Shown in pieces: positions 52,347 through 63,400 of a stretch of 64,000 nt of DNA (its first letter is position 1; the number at the start of each line of letters is the position of its first letter). The notes under the pieces are model-generated. The model was not told the DNA's origin, made no database searches, and saw only the letters and a program-made list of their open reading frames with translations. The translations under genes were made by a program, and so were the position numbers. Source of the DNA: Saitoella complicata NRRL Y-17804 (Eukaryota; Ascomycota; Saitoellomycetes; Saitoellales; Saitoellaceae); assembly GCF_001661265.1 (NCBI RefSeq), contig NW_017566994.1:248001-312000 (forward strand), written 5' to 3'.

Positions 52347-53759
52347 CTAGTTCTCATCCAACTGCAACTCCTTGCCACCAACAATCTTACCCCACCCAAT
52401 CAAACGCCAATGCTTGTCAATACGTCTCGACAACGCAATCTTCTCTCCAATCTCCGTACACGCCGGACTCGTCAACATCAACTTCGCCAAATCACCCTTC
52501 ACACTCACAACACGGCCACCAGTCGAGGTCGAACCGATGTTGACCATGAGGACCTCGTTTTTGGCGAGCTTGGAGACCTTTGCGGCCTTGGAGGAGGAGT
52601 CGCCGGTGGTTTTGACACCGAGGAGACGGCGGAGGAGGAAGTAGTTGATTTCGATTTCGGTGTAGATGGAGGGGAGTTTGCCCTTTGCTCCCAATACTTG
52701 TCCGACGAGACGGTCTGCTCTGCAGAGGGTTGGGTCAACACGGGTTCCGACACCGATGAGACCACCGGGGACGGCGAATTCGAGATCATTGTGTTCGGCG
52801 AACAAAGACACGACGCGGGAGAAGATCGGGGTACACTTGATCTTGCCCTCAGCGTCCTTGGTGACGATACCAGGCCTAACCTCGATCTCGTCTCCGACTT
52901 TGAAGACACCCTGCAAAATCGAACCACCAGCGACACCACCCTTGAGATCATCGACATCGCAACCAGGCTTGTTGACGTCGAAGGATCGGATGACGATCAA
53001 ACGGGGCTCGGAGGCAAAGTCGCGGATGGGGACGGGGATGCGTTTGACGATGTACTCGTTCACAGCGTCGATGTTGTACTTGAGCTGGGCTGAGATAGGA
53101 ACGATGGGGGCTTTATCTGCGACGGTACCCTTGATGAACTTCAAGATTGACTCGTGGTGTGCGAGGGCTGCATCCTCCTTCATCAAGTCCACCTTGTTCT
53201 GCAACACGATGATGTGTTGGAGCTTCATGATCTCAATAGCAGCCAAATGCTCCGAAGTCTGCGGCTGCGGGCAAGATTCGTTACCAGCGATAAGAAGAAG
53301 CGCGGCATCCATGACCGCAGCACCACAAAGCATAGTAGCCATAAGAATATCGTGACCAGGACAATCCACGAAAGAAACATGTCTCACCAACTCCATCTTC
53401 CCACCACATCCCCTCCTCTCACACAACGGATTCGCCTCCTTATCCGAGCGGTACGAACGATAACATCCAGGACGCGGGCAGGCCTCATTTTGACATTTGT
53501 AGATCTTGGCGTTTGCGTAACCGAGTTTGATGGTGATGTTGCGTTCGAGCTCGTTCTTGAAACGGACGGTTTGGACGCCGGAGATGGCTTTTACGACGGT
53601 GGATTTTCCGTGGGCTACGTGGCCGATTGTTCCGATGTTGATTGTTGCCTGTTTGGCGATGACCTCTGGGGAGAGGGGGTTGAGCTTGGTGACGTCCTGA
53701 TCATGAAGTTAGAGAGAGAACCTGAATGTCGTGGAGATGGAACGTACGACAGAGGTCAT
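52347..53759 (-). CDS. GCD11: Translation initiation factor eIF2 subunit gamma
   Basis: The GTP-binding subunit of eIF2, which delivers Met-tRNAi to the 40S subunit. Two exons, 53748..53759 (only four codons, MTSV) and 52347..53696, with a 51-nt intron, give 453 residues. The join reads [18 protein letters not shown]-domain motifs are G1 GHVAHGKS (29-36), switch DCPGHDILM and NKVD. The zinc-ribbon insert has Cys72, Cys77, Cys82, Cys96 and Cys101 in [19 protein letters not shown] and LCERRGCGG. Domain II ([20 protein letters not shown]) and domain III end in [14 protein letters not shown]. The C-terminus is short, as in fission yeast rather than in longer budding-yeast forms. Confidence 0.96.
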
Positions 53760-54242
53760 TGTTGTCTGATCGAATTGGGCTTCGTATACCGGTGCTGTAC
53801 TTTTCTTGCGTCGGTTGACTCGAGGCGACTTGCTGCAGGAGCGCCTCATATTTTTCGGGCCTGGCAGTGAGCGCGACGAGTTAAATCCGAGTTAAGGATT
53901 AAGTCGGACGAGTCGTGTGGACGTCTTCGATATCATACTGACTGTTGCATGTGTTCAGACTTCAGCGAAGCACTGGTTCTTCAAGAATCTTAAGAACGCA
54001 GCAGCAGTCGGAGAGTCAAAGCAAAGGAACATTGCAATTATAACGTATCTTTTCGAAAGCGAATCATGTAGTACTCAAAACCATAACTAAACCAAAGACA
54101 AATTCTCAAGATGATATATTCCCTATCTTCGACTCGAGGGATCCATTGTCTACTCCGCTATCGTTCTCTTCTTCTCCGCTACTCCAGATCTCGAGAACAC
54201 ATTCTCCATTGTATCAACTGATTTCACCTCCCACCCTCACAT
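53760..54242. promoter_or_regulatory. eIF2-gamma promoter and SmB 3' UTR
   Basis: About 480 bp between two minus-strand genes. No gene or RNA is visible. Confidence 0.45.
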
Positions 54243-54892
54243 CTACTGAGGCCTAAACCCCGGCGGCGGAGCCCCAAATCCAGGCGGAGGACCTCCGAAC
54301 CCAGGTGGAGGAGCCACTCCACCGAAACCTGGAGGCGGCGCAAACCCAGGAGGAGGAGCAGCGAACCCCGGTGGTGCACCAGCTCCCGGCGCAGGGAATG
54401 CAACGGGCGGCATGCCACGTCCAAGAGGACCAGTGAGTCCCGCAGGCGGGGCACCGAATGTCGGAGGAGCATTAATCGGAATTCCTCGACCCGCAGGAAT
54501 ACCCCTTCCTGGACCAGCAGGAATTGATCCGAGCCCGCGTCCCTCGACAGGCGGCGGTCCCTCCACTGACATAGCCACAATTTGTTCACCTCTTAGAATG
54601 ACGAGGCCGAGAGTGCGTTTTTCTTCCGTGGGATTGGGTGCGCGCTGAGACTTTCTGGAAATTCGGAATTCTTCCGCGTCGGCGAGGACGATGTTCATGT
54701 GTGCGTCGAAGGCGAGGAGTTGGCCGGTTAGTTGGCGTGTGTCAACGAGGGTTATGCGCATGCGGTGGTTGAGATGTTGGGACATCTTTGAGGATGAACC
54801 GGGAGCCTGGGGACGCGGTTAGCCACTGTCCTCTCGTCACGTAGCCACGACATTGTACGACGTGGACACTGGAAAGAGAAAGCACGTACCAT
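54243..54892 (-). CDS. SMB1: Small nuclear ribonucleoprotein SmB
   Basis: A core Sm-ring protein of the U1, U2, U4 and U5 snRNPs. Two exons: 54890..54892 (only the ATG) and 54243..54806, with an 83-nt intron. Splicing gives MAPGSSSKMSQHLNHRMR, the conserved SmB start, and 188 residues in all. Sm motif 1 is ITLVDTRQLTGQLLAFDAHM with MNIVLADAEEFR, and Sm motif 2 is LGLVILRGEQIVAMSVEGPP. The C-terminal 95 residues are a Gly/Pro/Ala/Phe tail with repeated PPPGF units and a few GRG motifs, as in metazoan SmB. A shorter model starting at the second Met (54782) lacks the conserved SSK and is less likely. Confidence 0.92.
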
Positions 54893-55278
54893 TTTGACGG
54901 ATTGTAAGGACGCGATATGCAATCCGGGTTTTGTTCCAAAGATTGGTCTTTAGGGATCAATTGATCCGTTTTGTGCTCGAGGCAGTTTATGGAGTATCTC
55001 GACGTCGTGCGTCGCGAACCCTTGATGTCGGGGTCTGCAGAAGTCGCAGGAGTGACAAGGGGTGGAGGGAGGTGTACATTGAAAGCCAATATTAGAAAAT
55101 GGATGAAACAAACTTCTTTCAGGTTCTCTTAAACAGGCGTAAAAGATCAGCCATGTACGCACCCGCACGGGCCTGTACCCGGCATCGATATCGATACTGA
55201 GATTGATTGAACCTCGAAATCCCGATCATACCCACCACCAGCTCTCCCTCAATAGCAATTGATCCGGAGCTTCTTAAG
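54893..55278. promoter_or_regulatory. Divergent promoter, SMB1 and RCF1
   Basis: 386 bp between the two start codons. No known element is certain. Confidence 0.4.
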
Positions 55279-55806
55279 ATGTCAACCCCCACCCAACCAG
55301 CTCCGGCTCCTCCCCTCCCGCCCCAAATGGACATTCCAACCCTCGAAGACCTCGCCCTCGCCCACAAAGACCCCGAAACCTCCCTCCAAAAAGTCATCCG
55401 AAAGTCCAAAGAACAACCCCTCGTCCCCCTCGGTGTCTTCGTAACCTGTTTCGCCCTCATCGGCGCAACTCGTGGAATCCGCAACAACAACAAATCTCTT
55501 ACAAACTTTATGTTTAGATTGCGTGTGGGAGCACAGGGATTTACGATCGTTGCCATGCTGCTGGGAACGTTGTATTACAAGGATTCGAATTATGAACGGT
55601 ATATAAAGCGAGGAGAGCAGGGGGCTGAGGGGGCGAACAAGGCACCAGTGAAGACGAAGGAGGATATGGAGAGGGAGAAGAGGGCGTTGTGGTTTTTGGC
55701 GTTGGAGGAGGAGGAGAAGAGGCTCAAGAGGCAGCAGCAGTTGGAGGAGGTCAAGAAGAAGGCCCAGGAGGTCTTTGACAAGGAGAAGAAGGATGCTGCT
55801 GCATAA
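55279..55806 (+). CDS. RCF1: Respiratory supercomplex factor 1 (HIG1 domain)
   Basis: A single-exon 175-residue mitochondrial inner-membrane protein. The HIG1 domain spans about residues 28-108, with two helices PLVPLGVFVTCFALIGATRG and RLRVGAQGFTIVAMLLGTLY. The fungal Rcf1 signature (Q/N)xxxRxRVxAQGxT is present as FMFRLRVGAQGFT. The C-terminal third is a charged coiled coil rich in Glu, Lys and Gln. Rcf1 associates with complex III-IV supercomplexes and late cytochrome oxidase assembly. The ATG at 55279 was chosen because the frame upstream begins without ATG. Confidence 0.93.
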   Translation: MSTPTQPAPAPPLPPQMDIPTLEDLALAHKDPETSLQKVIRKSKEQPLVPLGVFVTCFALIGATRGIRNNNKSLTNFMFRLRVGAQGFTIVAMLLGTLYYKDSNYERYIKRGEQGAEGANKAPVKTKEDMEREKRALWFLALEEEEKRLKRQQQLEEVKKKAQEVFDKEKKDAAA

Positions 55807-56347
55807 GGCTGAAATGGAGGACAGATTTGTGAAGATATTCCTTGTGGGGGGCGACACATATGATACCCGGTGAGATGATCATTTCTTTTGGGACAGGCGT
55901 CATTGCTTCATGTATTAAGGCTGCATTGCAATGGAATACGTTCTCCACTCGTTGCCCCGCCCAAACCTGACTGATCATGATATCGGCCATGGCTAACAGT
56001 TTTGGATCACATGGGATGCAACCTCAACCATATCTTTGAAGAAAAAGAGGCACGCTTAATCACCCGTGTCGGTTCTTAACCGCAGTCTTACTATCCGGGA
56101 CACGCACATGTAGTCCATGATCGACTGTCCTCGCTTCCATGACGATCGCCAAGCTACCTCCGCGTCCGTTTGATTTCGAAATCTTAGTCGAACGGCTTAG
56201 CCAGGTTTTGCGATGATTGGAACGGCCCGTCGCCTTCTTCTGCCGGTTTGTTGGGTGTGCTTCTATCGACTAGGGAGTCTGCGGTCTTAGCTGATCTTGG
56301 TCGATTTGCTCATCTTCTTTCTGAGATTTCGAGTCACAGGGAAAACA
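55807..56347. other. Gene-free stretch
   Basis: About 540 bp after RCF1. Neither strand shows a recognisable coding frame or RNA. Confidence 0.5.
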
Positions 56348-57092
56348 ATGGCTGTTTCTCCACGCTTCACGGCGGGCATGGCTCTGGCAATCGTGGGTTA
56401 TTCCTCGGAAGCTTTCGAGAATGGCAAGCTTAATGCCCGTGATATAGTGCGTGGTCCACATAGCTTATATTTGTTGTAGTACTAACAGTTAAAAAAGGTT
56501 AATGTGTATACCGCTAATTTCGCCCTTGTCGGCTCTCGTCTCGATACATTGTCAGACTATTATTTTAATAATTATTTGACTTACATATTTTCTTCCGCCG
56601 ACGCAGAGATATACGGTGGATACGGCGGCAAATTCCTTCAGAAGGAGCTTTCCACGGCGCCTGACCTCGAATATTTCAAGCAGTACCTTGGAAAAGCAGC
56701 GTATACTACAATGGCGTTCTTTCCCGGTTCAACTAATGGTTCTTAGAATTGTACCGGCTGTGGTTCATGAGCACGTGGCTGGCATAGCCTTCAAGGCATG
56801 GGCAGTCTACGTCCTCCTAGCATTCACTCTTATCGTCTCAATCAGGTTTGTCTCGTGGACGTATTACCTGTACGTGTCACAGTTCGGTGAGGAATACGAT
56901 CACACGGTCACCGTGATGGCAGCGGTGGTCGAGGGGGATGGGAGATTGAAGGAGCGCTTCGATCGGGCTGAGCTAGCTCCGGAGGGTAATATTCAGAACT
57001 TGAGATCTGCGAGGATTTGGTATGGTCCAGGCCGAAGCCAAGACAGCGGAGACACGAGAGTGCGGAGGGGATTTACGCTTGTAGGGGGGTAG
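56348..57092 (+). CDS. Doubtful membrane-protein gene, possibly a remnant
   Basis: A speculative three-exon model, 56348..56446, 56498..56682 and 56747..57092, gives 209 residues in frame. Intron 1 (51 nt) has a perfect TACTAAC; intron 2 (64 nt) has an ACTAAT branch-like site. One strong membrane helix is coded near 56785-56870 (KAWAVYVLLAFTLIVSIRFV). After it comes a soluble tail ending with SARIWYGPG and VRRGFTL, similar in style to C-tails of large fungal multi-TM proteins of unknown function. The part before the helix (APDLEYFKQY) looks coding in another frame. An AT-rich patch near 56555-56590 stands out. It could be the decayed 3' end of a once longer gene, or a real small gene. No family is named. 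Confidence 0.3.
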
Positions 57093-57292
57093 TCGGGGTC
57101 AGGAGCGAGGAGGCGGGAGGGGATCTGACGGTGGTGTGTATAGTGGATACTGATGTTCGTGAGTGGAAGTGCGTATTATTATGTGAGATTGTATATCGCT
57201 CGGGTATATCATTATCAGACTTTCCTACTTCCTTCGCCTTACTCGGACCGTGCGTGGTTTCATCTTCGTTTATATCCTACCATCCCATCTCC

Positions 57293-57664
57293 TCACATTT
57301 CCCCCAAAACCCGACTCTCCTCCCCCTCTCCCTCGCCTTCCTCCCCCTCAGCCCCAGCCATCTCCTCATTCTGCATAACAATTGCATAAACACTCGCCTT
57401 AAACAACGTAAACACCAACCCCGTTTTCCTCTCCAAACTCCGCAGTTCGTCGAGGATTTGTGCCGTGGGGGTGTTTGCAAGGGATGCAATTGTTGTGTTT
57501 AGTTGGGTGAGGTTTTGTGAGAGGGAGGTGTATTCTGAGAGGAGAGCGGATTCGAGGGGGGAAAGGGGTGGGTGGGGTGCTGTGGTGGTGGAGGAGGTGG
57601 GAGCGGGGGTTGAGGTGGAGAGGTGGGAGGCAGTGTTGTGTGGGAGAGGGGTTTGCGGGTCCAT
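57293..57664 (-). CDS. DAD3: DASH/Dam1 complex subunit Dad3
   Basis: A single coding exon of 123 residues. The core (about 35-100) is the Dad3 pattern LSPLESALLSEYTSLSQNLT, followed by TPTAQILDELRSLERKTGLV and FTLFKASVYAIVMQNEE. The DASH/Dam1 complex is a ring-forming, microtubule-binding kinetochore assembly found in fungi, so this gene is a lineage marker. A low-complexity Ser/Thr/Pro N-terminus and an acidic Glu/Gly C-tail flank the core. I chose the ATG at 57664. The bases just upstream (57665-57720) look like a 5' UTR intron with CTAAC and CAG, which would remove the next upstream ATG at 57718. Confidence 0.88.
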   Translation of the reverse strand: MDPQTPLPHNTASHLSTSTPAPTSSTTTAPHPPLSPLESALLSEYTSLSQNLTQLNTTIASLANTPTAQILDELRSLERKTGLVFTLFKASVYAIVMQNEEMAGAEGEEGEGEGEESRVLGEM

Positions 57665-58235
57665 TTCTGTCGATGATGTTAGTTTCTGCTCGTCGATAAG
57701 AGGATGAAGGGGGGCCATACCTGCGGTAGACACGTTCTATTGGCGGCTATAATGTTCAGCGGGTGGTCGCGTGGGATTTCTTCACGATCTGTGATAAACT
57801 TCATCAGTAAGCTATGACACATACAAATAGCGCACAACCCACTCTAGGTATGCTCAATTTGTTATGTCCTTTTACTGCGATAGTGTTCTGTACTGAGAGG
57901 TTGTTGGTGCCGGAGTGCAATGTCGAGTAGTGCGAATTGGTGATCGGTGGTAACAGCGATATCTTCCTGTGCAAAAATTTTCAGAAGATATCATAGAGAG
58001 TTTGCCAAGAGGATCGCACCTGTCAAACTCTTTGATATCCTGGTATCTTTCCCTTGCTGTTACAGGTTGTCGTCGTTGTTTACGCGCTCCGCATGAGCCA
58101 TCGCCATACCAACGCGGTTTAGCCACAACTAGCCACAGCACCCTACGCGCAACACCGTGAATTTCGTCCTCAGCTCAGCTCGAACTTTTTGTTGCTCCGT
58201 GTGTACGACCAGTTTTCATCGACCCATCCATCAAA
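57665..58235. promoter_or_regulatory. Divergent promoter, DAD3 and RPL11
   Basis: 571 bp between the start codons. Near 58139 a CACCCTACGC string partly resembles the HomolE element of fission yeast ribosomal-protein promoters; the match is incomplete and no HomolD box was seen. Confidence 0.4.
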
Positions 58236-58882
58236 ATGGTGAGTGATCCGGAAGGAGAGAGTCGTTACAGTCGTTCAATCTAGTTTGTTCTACATTCTGA
58301 ATGAACCTCGGACGATCTCGATGGTGATTGAGCAAGGACTGACCAGATGACCAGTCCGCCGAGACCAAGTCCGCCAACCCCATGCGCGAGCTCCGCGTCG
58401 CCAAGCTCGTCCTCAACATCTGTGTCGGTGAGTCTGGTGATCGTCTCACCCGTGCCGCCAAGGTCCTCGAGCAGCTTTCCGGTCAGACCCCCGTCTACTC
58501 CAAGGCCCGCTACACCGTCCGTACCTTCGGTATCCGCCGTAACGAGAAGATCTCCGTTCACGTCACCGTCCGTGGCCCCAAGGCCGAGGAGATCCTCGAG
58601 CGTGGTCTCAAGGTCAAGGAGTACGAGTTGAGGAAGCGCAACTTCTCCGAGACCGGTAACTTCGGTTTCGGTATCCAGGAGCACATTGACTTGGGTATCA
58701 AGTACGACCCTGGAATCGGTATCTACGGTATGGACTTCTACGTCGTCATGGACCGTCCCGGAGCCCGTGTTGCCAAGAAGAAGCACTGCAAGGGTCGCAT
58801 TGGTGTTAACCACAAGGTCAACCCCACTGAGACCATCCGTTGGTTCAAGTCCCGTTACGACGGTATTGTCCTCAACAAGTAA
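58236..58882 (+). CDS. RPL11: 60S ribosomal protein L11 (uL5)
   Basis: Two exons: 58236..58238 (only the ATG) and 58355..58882, joined across a 116-nt intron with an ACTGACC branch region. The protein has 176 residues: [20 protein letters not shown], then [20 protein letters not shown] and the rest of the uL5 pattern, including [20 protein letters not shown] and [20 protein letters not shown]. uL5 sits at the central protuberance and binds 5S rRNA with uL18. Codon use is the most biased of the window, matching very high expression. Two adjacent AG acceptors exist (58350 and 58354); only the second keeps the frame. Confidence 0.97.
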
Positions 58883-60412
58883 ACGTTGCGTACGCGCGCG
58901 TTTACTGAGTGTCCGGTCATGACTGAATGAAGGAAGGTATATTTCTTTTTTGGGGTTTTGGTTGGGTCATATGAAAATAATGGAACTTCTTTCCTAATAC
59001 TTGACAAGCCGATCTTCTGTGTGGTTAGGCAGAGATGGGGCGATAAGGTCACGACCCGGTCAATCTGTTGTGTTGCGGGTTTTGCGAGTGGTGATTCTTT
59101 CATGGATCATCCGCGACATGGTGGGTTCAACCTACTGGCAACTTGTGTTGCTATTGTCGTTTGAGCTTAAGTGATCAAGTCCCTCTTCGCCTGGCCCGGG
59201 ATCGCAACGGCCTCTCATTCTTCAAGTGACCTGGCTTTGATGCTCTTCTTTGGCAACTTGCGGCGTGGAACCCGTTCGTCTACCAAGGGAGAGGATCGGG
59301 GCTGAGTCGTGGTGACTGTGTGTTGGGATGTCTTCTTGTGTGCCGCTGTTGGCCTTGACATGATGTCTGTGTTGTAGGTCTCAGCTTGTCCCCGTCCATC
59401 CTCACATTTCTCTACCCGCTGTATGTGTCTTGTAAACTCTTGCTATCTGTCAATACATGATCTTACCTTATTTCTTGGTTCACCTGCCTTCCAGGTTCTC
59501 GCTCGTCATCTCCCTTAATATCGCGCTCGTCTCTAACCTTCATCACTACATCCAGCTACGTTGCTTCAAGTTCCCACGGGTGTCCAGGTCCTGGTGAAGC
59601 TTCCATGTGCCAAGGTTGTGGTTTGACCGGCCGCCCGACGTTGTGTCCGAGTTTCTCGGTGGTATTACGAAGTTAGTAGAGGTCATAGCTATAAAGGAGG
59701 TGCCTATGGCGATCTTCAAATGTCGCAGCCTGGCCCATGGGGGCAACGTTTCGGGCCCGGCCAAGTGGCATGTACCAATTGTCAGACCGCAGAACATGGG
59801 GAACACAGTCGTGCGCTGTTTGTCCATACTTGTCAGTTAAGAAACATGTGCTGTGACAACGGCCGAACTGTCGATATTGTTCTGGTACATGGCATATTGC
59901 CCACGCCCGACTGTACAGCCAACTCAGACAGTACATCCGGATCCCCTCATGCCCGTCCGGTCAATTGCCCCGTCCGAACCGTCGTAGCCGTCTCCTTAAC
60001 CCCTATATATCCCAAAAATACCCCAAACACGGCTCTTCAATACCGACCGTTTCGGTGCACGTTTTGAATCGGGGGTGTATGCACGGCGCACGGAAGCTTT
60101 CAGCCCTGGCGTCCCCAGCCGGCGCTGCGCGTACAAGCGCGTAGAGCAAGTTGACCCGAAAACTCCAAAGAGTCTCCTCGACTTTGTCTTCGATTGCAAG
60201 AGGCTGCTGGCCTTCAGCTTCTGGATATTGATTGATAACTGTTATTGAATGCTCGGGAGCGAGTATTCTGCGATACCAGGGAAGTACAGTATAAGACGTT
60301 CGTTAAGCATATAGGAGGGTTTCTTGACGGGGATACGGGAGCAAGCCCTCGGGACCTGAGCAGGGTGAAAATCAAGTGAGCACATACAGCGACACATTCG
60401 ACGAGACTTGCG
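58883..60412. other. Long stretch without a clear gene
   Basis: 1.5 kb between RPL11 and the RhoGAP gene, both plus strand. One ATG-initiated frame (59720..60067) is listed separately. A TATATATCCC string lies near 60004. No tRNA, repeat or known gene is seen. It may be mostly the RhoGAP promoter and 5' UTR. Confidence 0.4.
59720..60067 (+). CDS. Orphan cysteine-containing ORF
   Basis: An ATG-initiated frame of 115 codons that starts MSQPGPWGQRFGPGQ and has CTNC, CCD and later single cysteines. I recognise no family. There is no membrane segment, no signal peptide and no strong codon bias. It sits alone in a 1.5-kb gap. It may be real, but it may equally be a chance frame. Confidence 0.2.
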   Translation: MSQPGPWGQRFGPGQVACTNCQTAEHGEHSRALFVHTCQLRNMCCDNGRTVDIVLVHGILPTPDCTANSDSTSGSPHARPVNCPVRTVVAVSLTPIYPKNTPNTALQYRPFRCTF

Positions 60413-63400
60413 ATGTCCGCTCATCCATCACCAACCTCACCTTCCTCCTTCGTCCCTTCACCTACCCTCGCCTCGCACACACCCTCCAGCGGCTCCACGT
60501 CTGACCTCCTCACTTCACTCCAGAAAGAAAACGCCTCTCTATCGAGTCAGAATAAACAATTATGGAAGTTGGTCGATAAACAACGGGCGATGATTTTGGC
60601 GCTGAGAGGGGATTTGGAGAGAGTGGGGGGTGAGAGGGAGAAGTTGAGGGAGAGGGTTAGGGGGTTCATTAAGGAAGAACGAGAACGGGGGAAGGAAGTT
60701 GAGGGGTTATTGTCGCCGGCTTTGGAAAGTGGAAAGATGAGGGGTGCGGAGAGTGCGGATGTGGGGGGAGAGACGGTGACGCTGGAAGAGACCATTCCGA
60801 CAACGAACTTCACTGCGCCAATCGAAGCTCAGACACCTCCACTTCCCTCACCGCCTACATCTACAGCAACACCTACCAGCGCTGGTCCTGCGACTGGGTT
60901 GATTCCGGCATCCAATAAACGCCGTCCGACGCCATTACCACTCACAAATACAACAACGGACACACCTACGACTACGAAGATAACCACGACGTCCATCTCG
61001 ATGACGAGCCTGCATGCCGTTGTTCCAGCACCGCCCCTCTCAGCCGTCGTCGCATCCAGCTTCACCAAGAACGGAGAAAGAACGCCAGCGCCGAGGACCA
61101 GGACCCGCTCAGCCACTGTCACCGGTTCCTCCGACTCCACCTCTTCTTCCCGACTCGCTGCTCCACCGACGGGGTACGACACCCCCCTTGCCGCCAGACG
61201 CGACCGTGGACGGAGTAATGATGAAGAAGACGATGAGGACGAGGACGAGGATCCGTTTCATTCGCCGTTGTTGAGTGCCCGCAAGTTTGGATTCGGACAT
61301 GGGATGATGGGGATGAACGGGTTGTTGTCGCCGTCAAGTTTGGGTGGGGTGACGAAAATGGTTGCGTCGGGGGATATGGAGAGGGAGCAAGGGCCGATCG
61401 GCCTGGGGCTTGGACTGGGGTCGGGATTAGGTGGAGGGAGCGTTGTTGTCGATGTCGTACGGGATGAGGAAGCACAGAAGAAGAACGAGGAAGGGGTCCT
61501 GGGAGGCGGAGGAGGGGTCTTGTTGGATGTACCGGCGAGGATCTCGACGCCTGGGTTGCCAAGGAGTCCGAGGGATGGAATCGCGATGTCCATGTCGCCG
61601 CCTTCACCAGCTGCCGGCCACGGAATCCCTAAGACTGAGGTCGCGATTCTGGCTTCGAGCCCGCCTGTGACGGAGGGCATGCTAAGTCCCGTCACGGCAC
61701 GAGAACACCTTAGCCCGAACTCCTTCACCACTACGAACTCAATACACACGATGTCCCCACAGACGAACAGTGTTACTTCGACTCCGGACCCGAGTACGCA
61801 GTTCATCGACCCGGATTCGCTGTTGCTCACGCCTGACTCAATGTCCGAAGTCGCACTGACGGCGTTAGCCATCAGTACTACCGACCCAGACGCACCTGTC
61901 CCAAGTTCATTGATGGTCGATATCGGGATCTTGGACAAGTTTAACTCGAGCTTGAAGTGGGTAGTGAGAAAGAGTATGCTCGATGTATGCGACATCACAG
62001 GCTTGGAAGTCGATGTACGGAGTGTCGGCGGGTGGGCTGTACAGAAGAGTATGCTTGAAGGGTACCTGAGGGGTCTGTTGAGGAGGGAACGAGGGGCGTT
62101 GATGGGCGTTTGTGAATTTTTGAGTACGGATGTGATTGAGAGGGGTGGGGTTGCTGCAACCACGATAGTCGAGGCGGCTGTGAGAGGGGGAGAGGTAGGG
62201 AGGAAGGAGGGGTGGTTAAGTAAGAAGAGTAAGGGGTTCGGGGGGTGGAAGAGCCGGTGGTTCGTTCTCGAGGGCGGCGATATGAGGTACTATGATAAAC
62301 CTGGTGGAACTGCAGGTAGTGCCATCAGGCTTTCTAGTGCACAGATTGCGAGACAGGCGACGAAGGATGCATCGAAGGAGAATACCCAAGATGAGAAGAA
62401 AACAGAGGGGAAGGAGGGGTATAAACACGCCTTTATGATCTTGGAGAGTAAGAAGGTACGGCATATTCTCTGTGCCAACTCGGATGAAGAGAGAGAGGAG
62501 TGGATCCGGATGTTGTTGCAGCATATTGATTTGGCGAATTCTCCCCTGCCTCTGATGTCCGAGAAAGCGGAGAAGGAGAAGGGAAAGAAAGCCGCTAAGA
62601 CTAAGCAGGGGAGGCATGTGAGTGCCAATGAGGGCGCGCATGTGGGAGGGATGGTGGAGAGCGAGAGTATGAGGAGTATGTCGAGTACGTCGACGAGGAG
62701 GGATGATGAGTTTGGCGTCGGGCTTGGGCGACCGGTTACGAGGGAGAGTGTGCTCGGGATAAGCTATGACCGGATGGTACAAGGTCAGCGTCCCTCGCCT
62801 CATTCACGGTCAAAGTCCGTTGAGTCCGTGCCGCCACTACCGATTATGCCGCCTATCTTGCCGGAAGTCAAGGTCCAGGGGATTAGTGGACCGACGAATG
62901 GGACGGTCATCACGGATGGATCGCAGTGGGGGAACATTCATGTTCGCGACGATGATTCCATCAAAACCAATGATGACAAGAAAGCCGCGGATAAACGGAT
63001 TAAGAAAAAGTCCTTTTGGGGATTCGGACATTCGAAGACACCACAACGGACTTCCTCGGACGCGAGCACGAATTCGACGCCGCCGGCGCAGAGGAGGGGT
63101 GGGCATGGTCCCGTGTTTGGGGTGACGCTAGAGGAGGCGATTGCCGTGTCAAGGCCGGTGAGGGATGATGTCCTGTTGCCAAATGTGGTGTACCGGTGCA
63201 TCGAGTACCTCGAGGCCAAGAACGCGGTTCTGGAGGAAGGGATTTATCGCCTGTCCGGGAGTTCCTCAGTCGTGAAGATGCTGAAGGAGAAGTTTGATAA
63301 GGAGGGGGATGCAGAGTTGTTTGGTGCGAAGGAGATGTACGATGTACATGCCGTCGCCGGCTTGTTGAAGCTGTATCTGAGGGAGTTGCCGGTGAGTGTG

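Noticed and set aside
51959-52543. 194-codon plus-strand frame between the permease and eIF2-gamma
   Set aside because: Its second half is antisense to the eIF2-gamma C-terminus, and the first half has no family likeness.
58239-58354. C/D-box snoRNA within the RPL11 intron
   Set aside because: A CTGA lies near the 3' end, but no proper RTGATGA C box or flanking terminal stem was found.
59118-59140. tRNA B-box-like string GGTGGGTTCAACC
   Set aside because: There is no A box at the right spacing upstream and no cloverleaf could be drawn.
61258-62163. 301-codon frame antisense to the RhoGAP gene
   Set aside because: It lies opposite disordered Ser/Pro-rich coding sequence and has no recognisable features.
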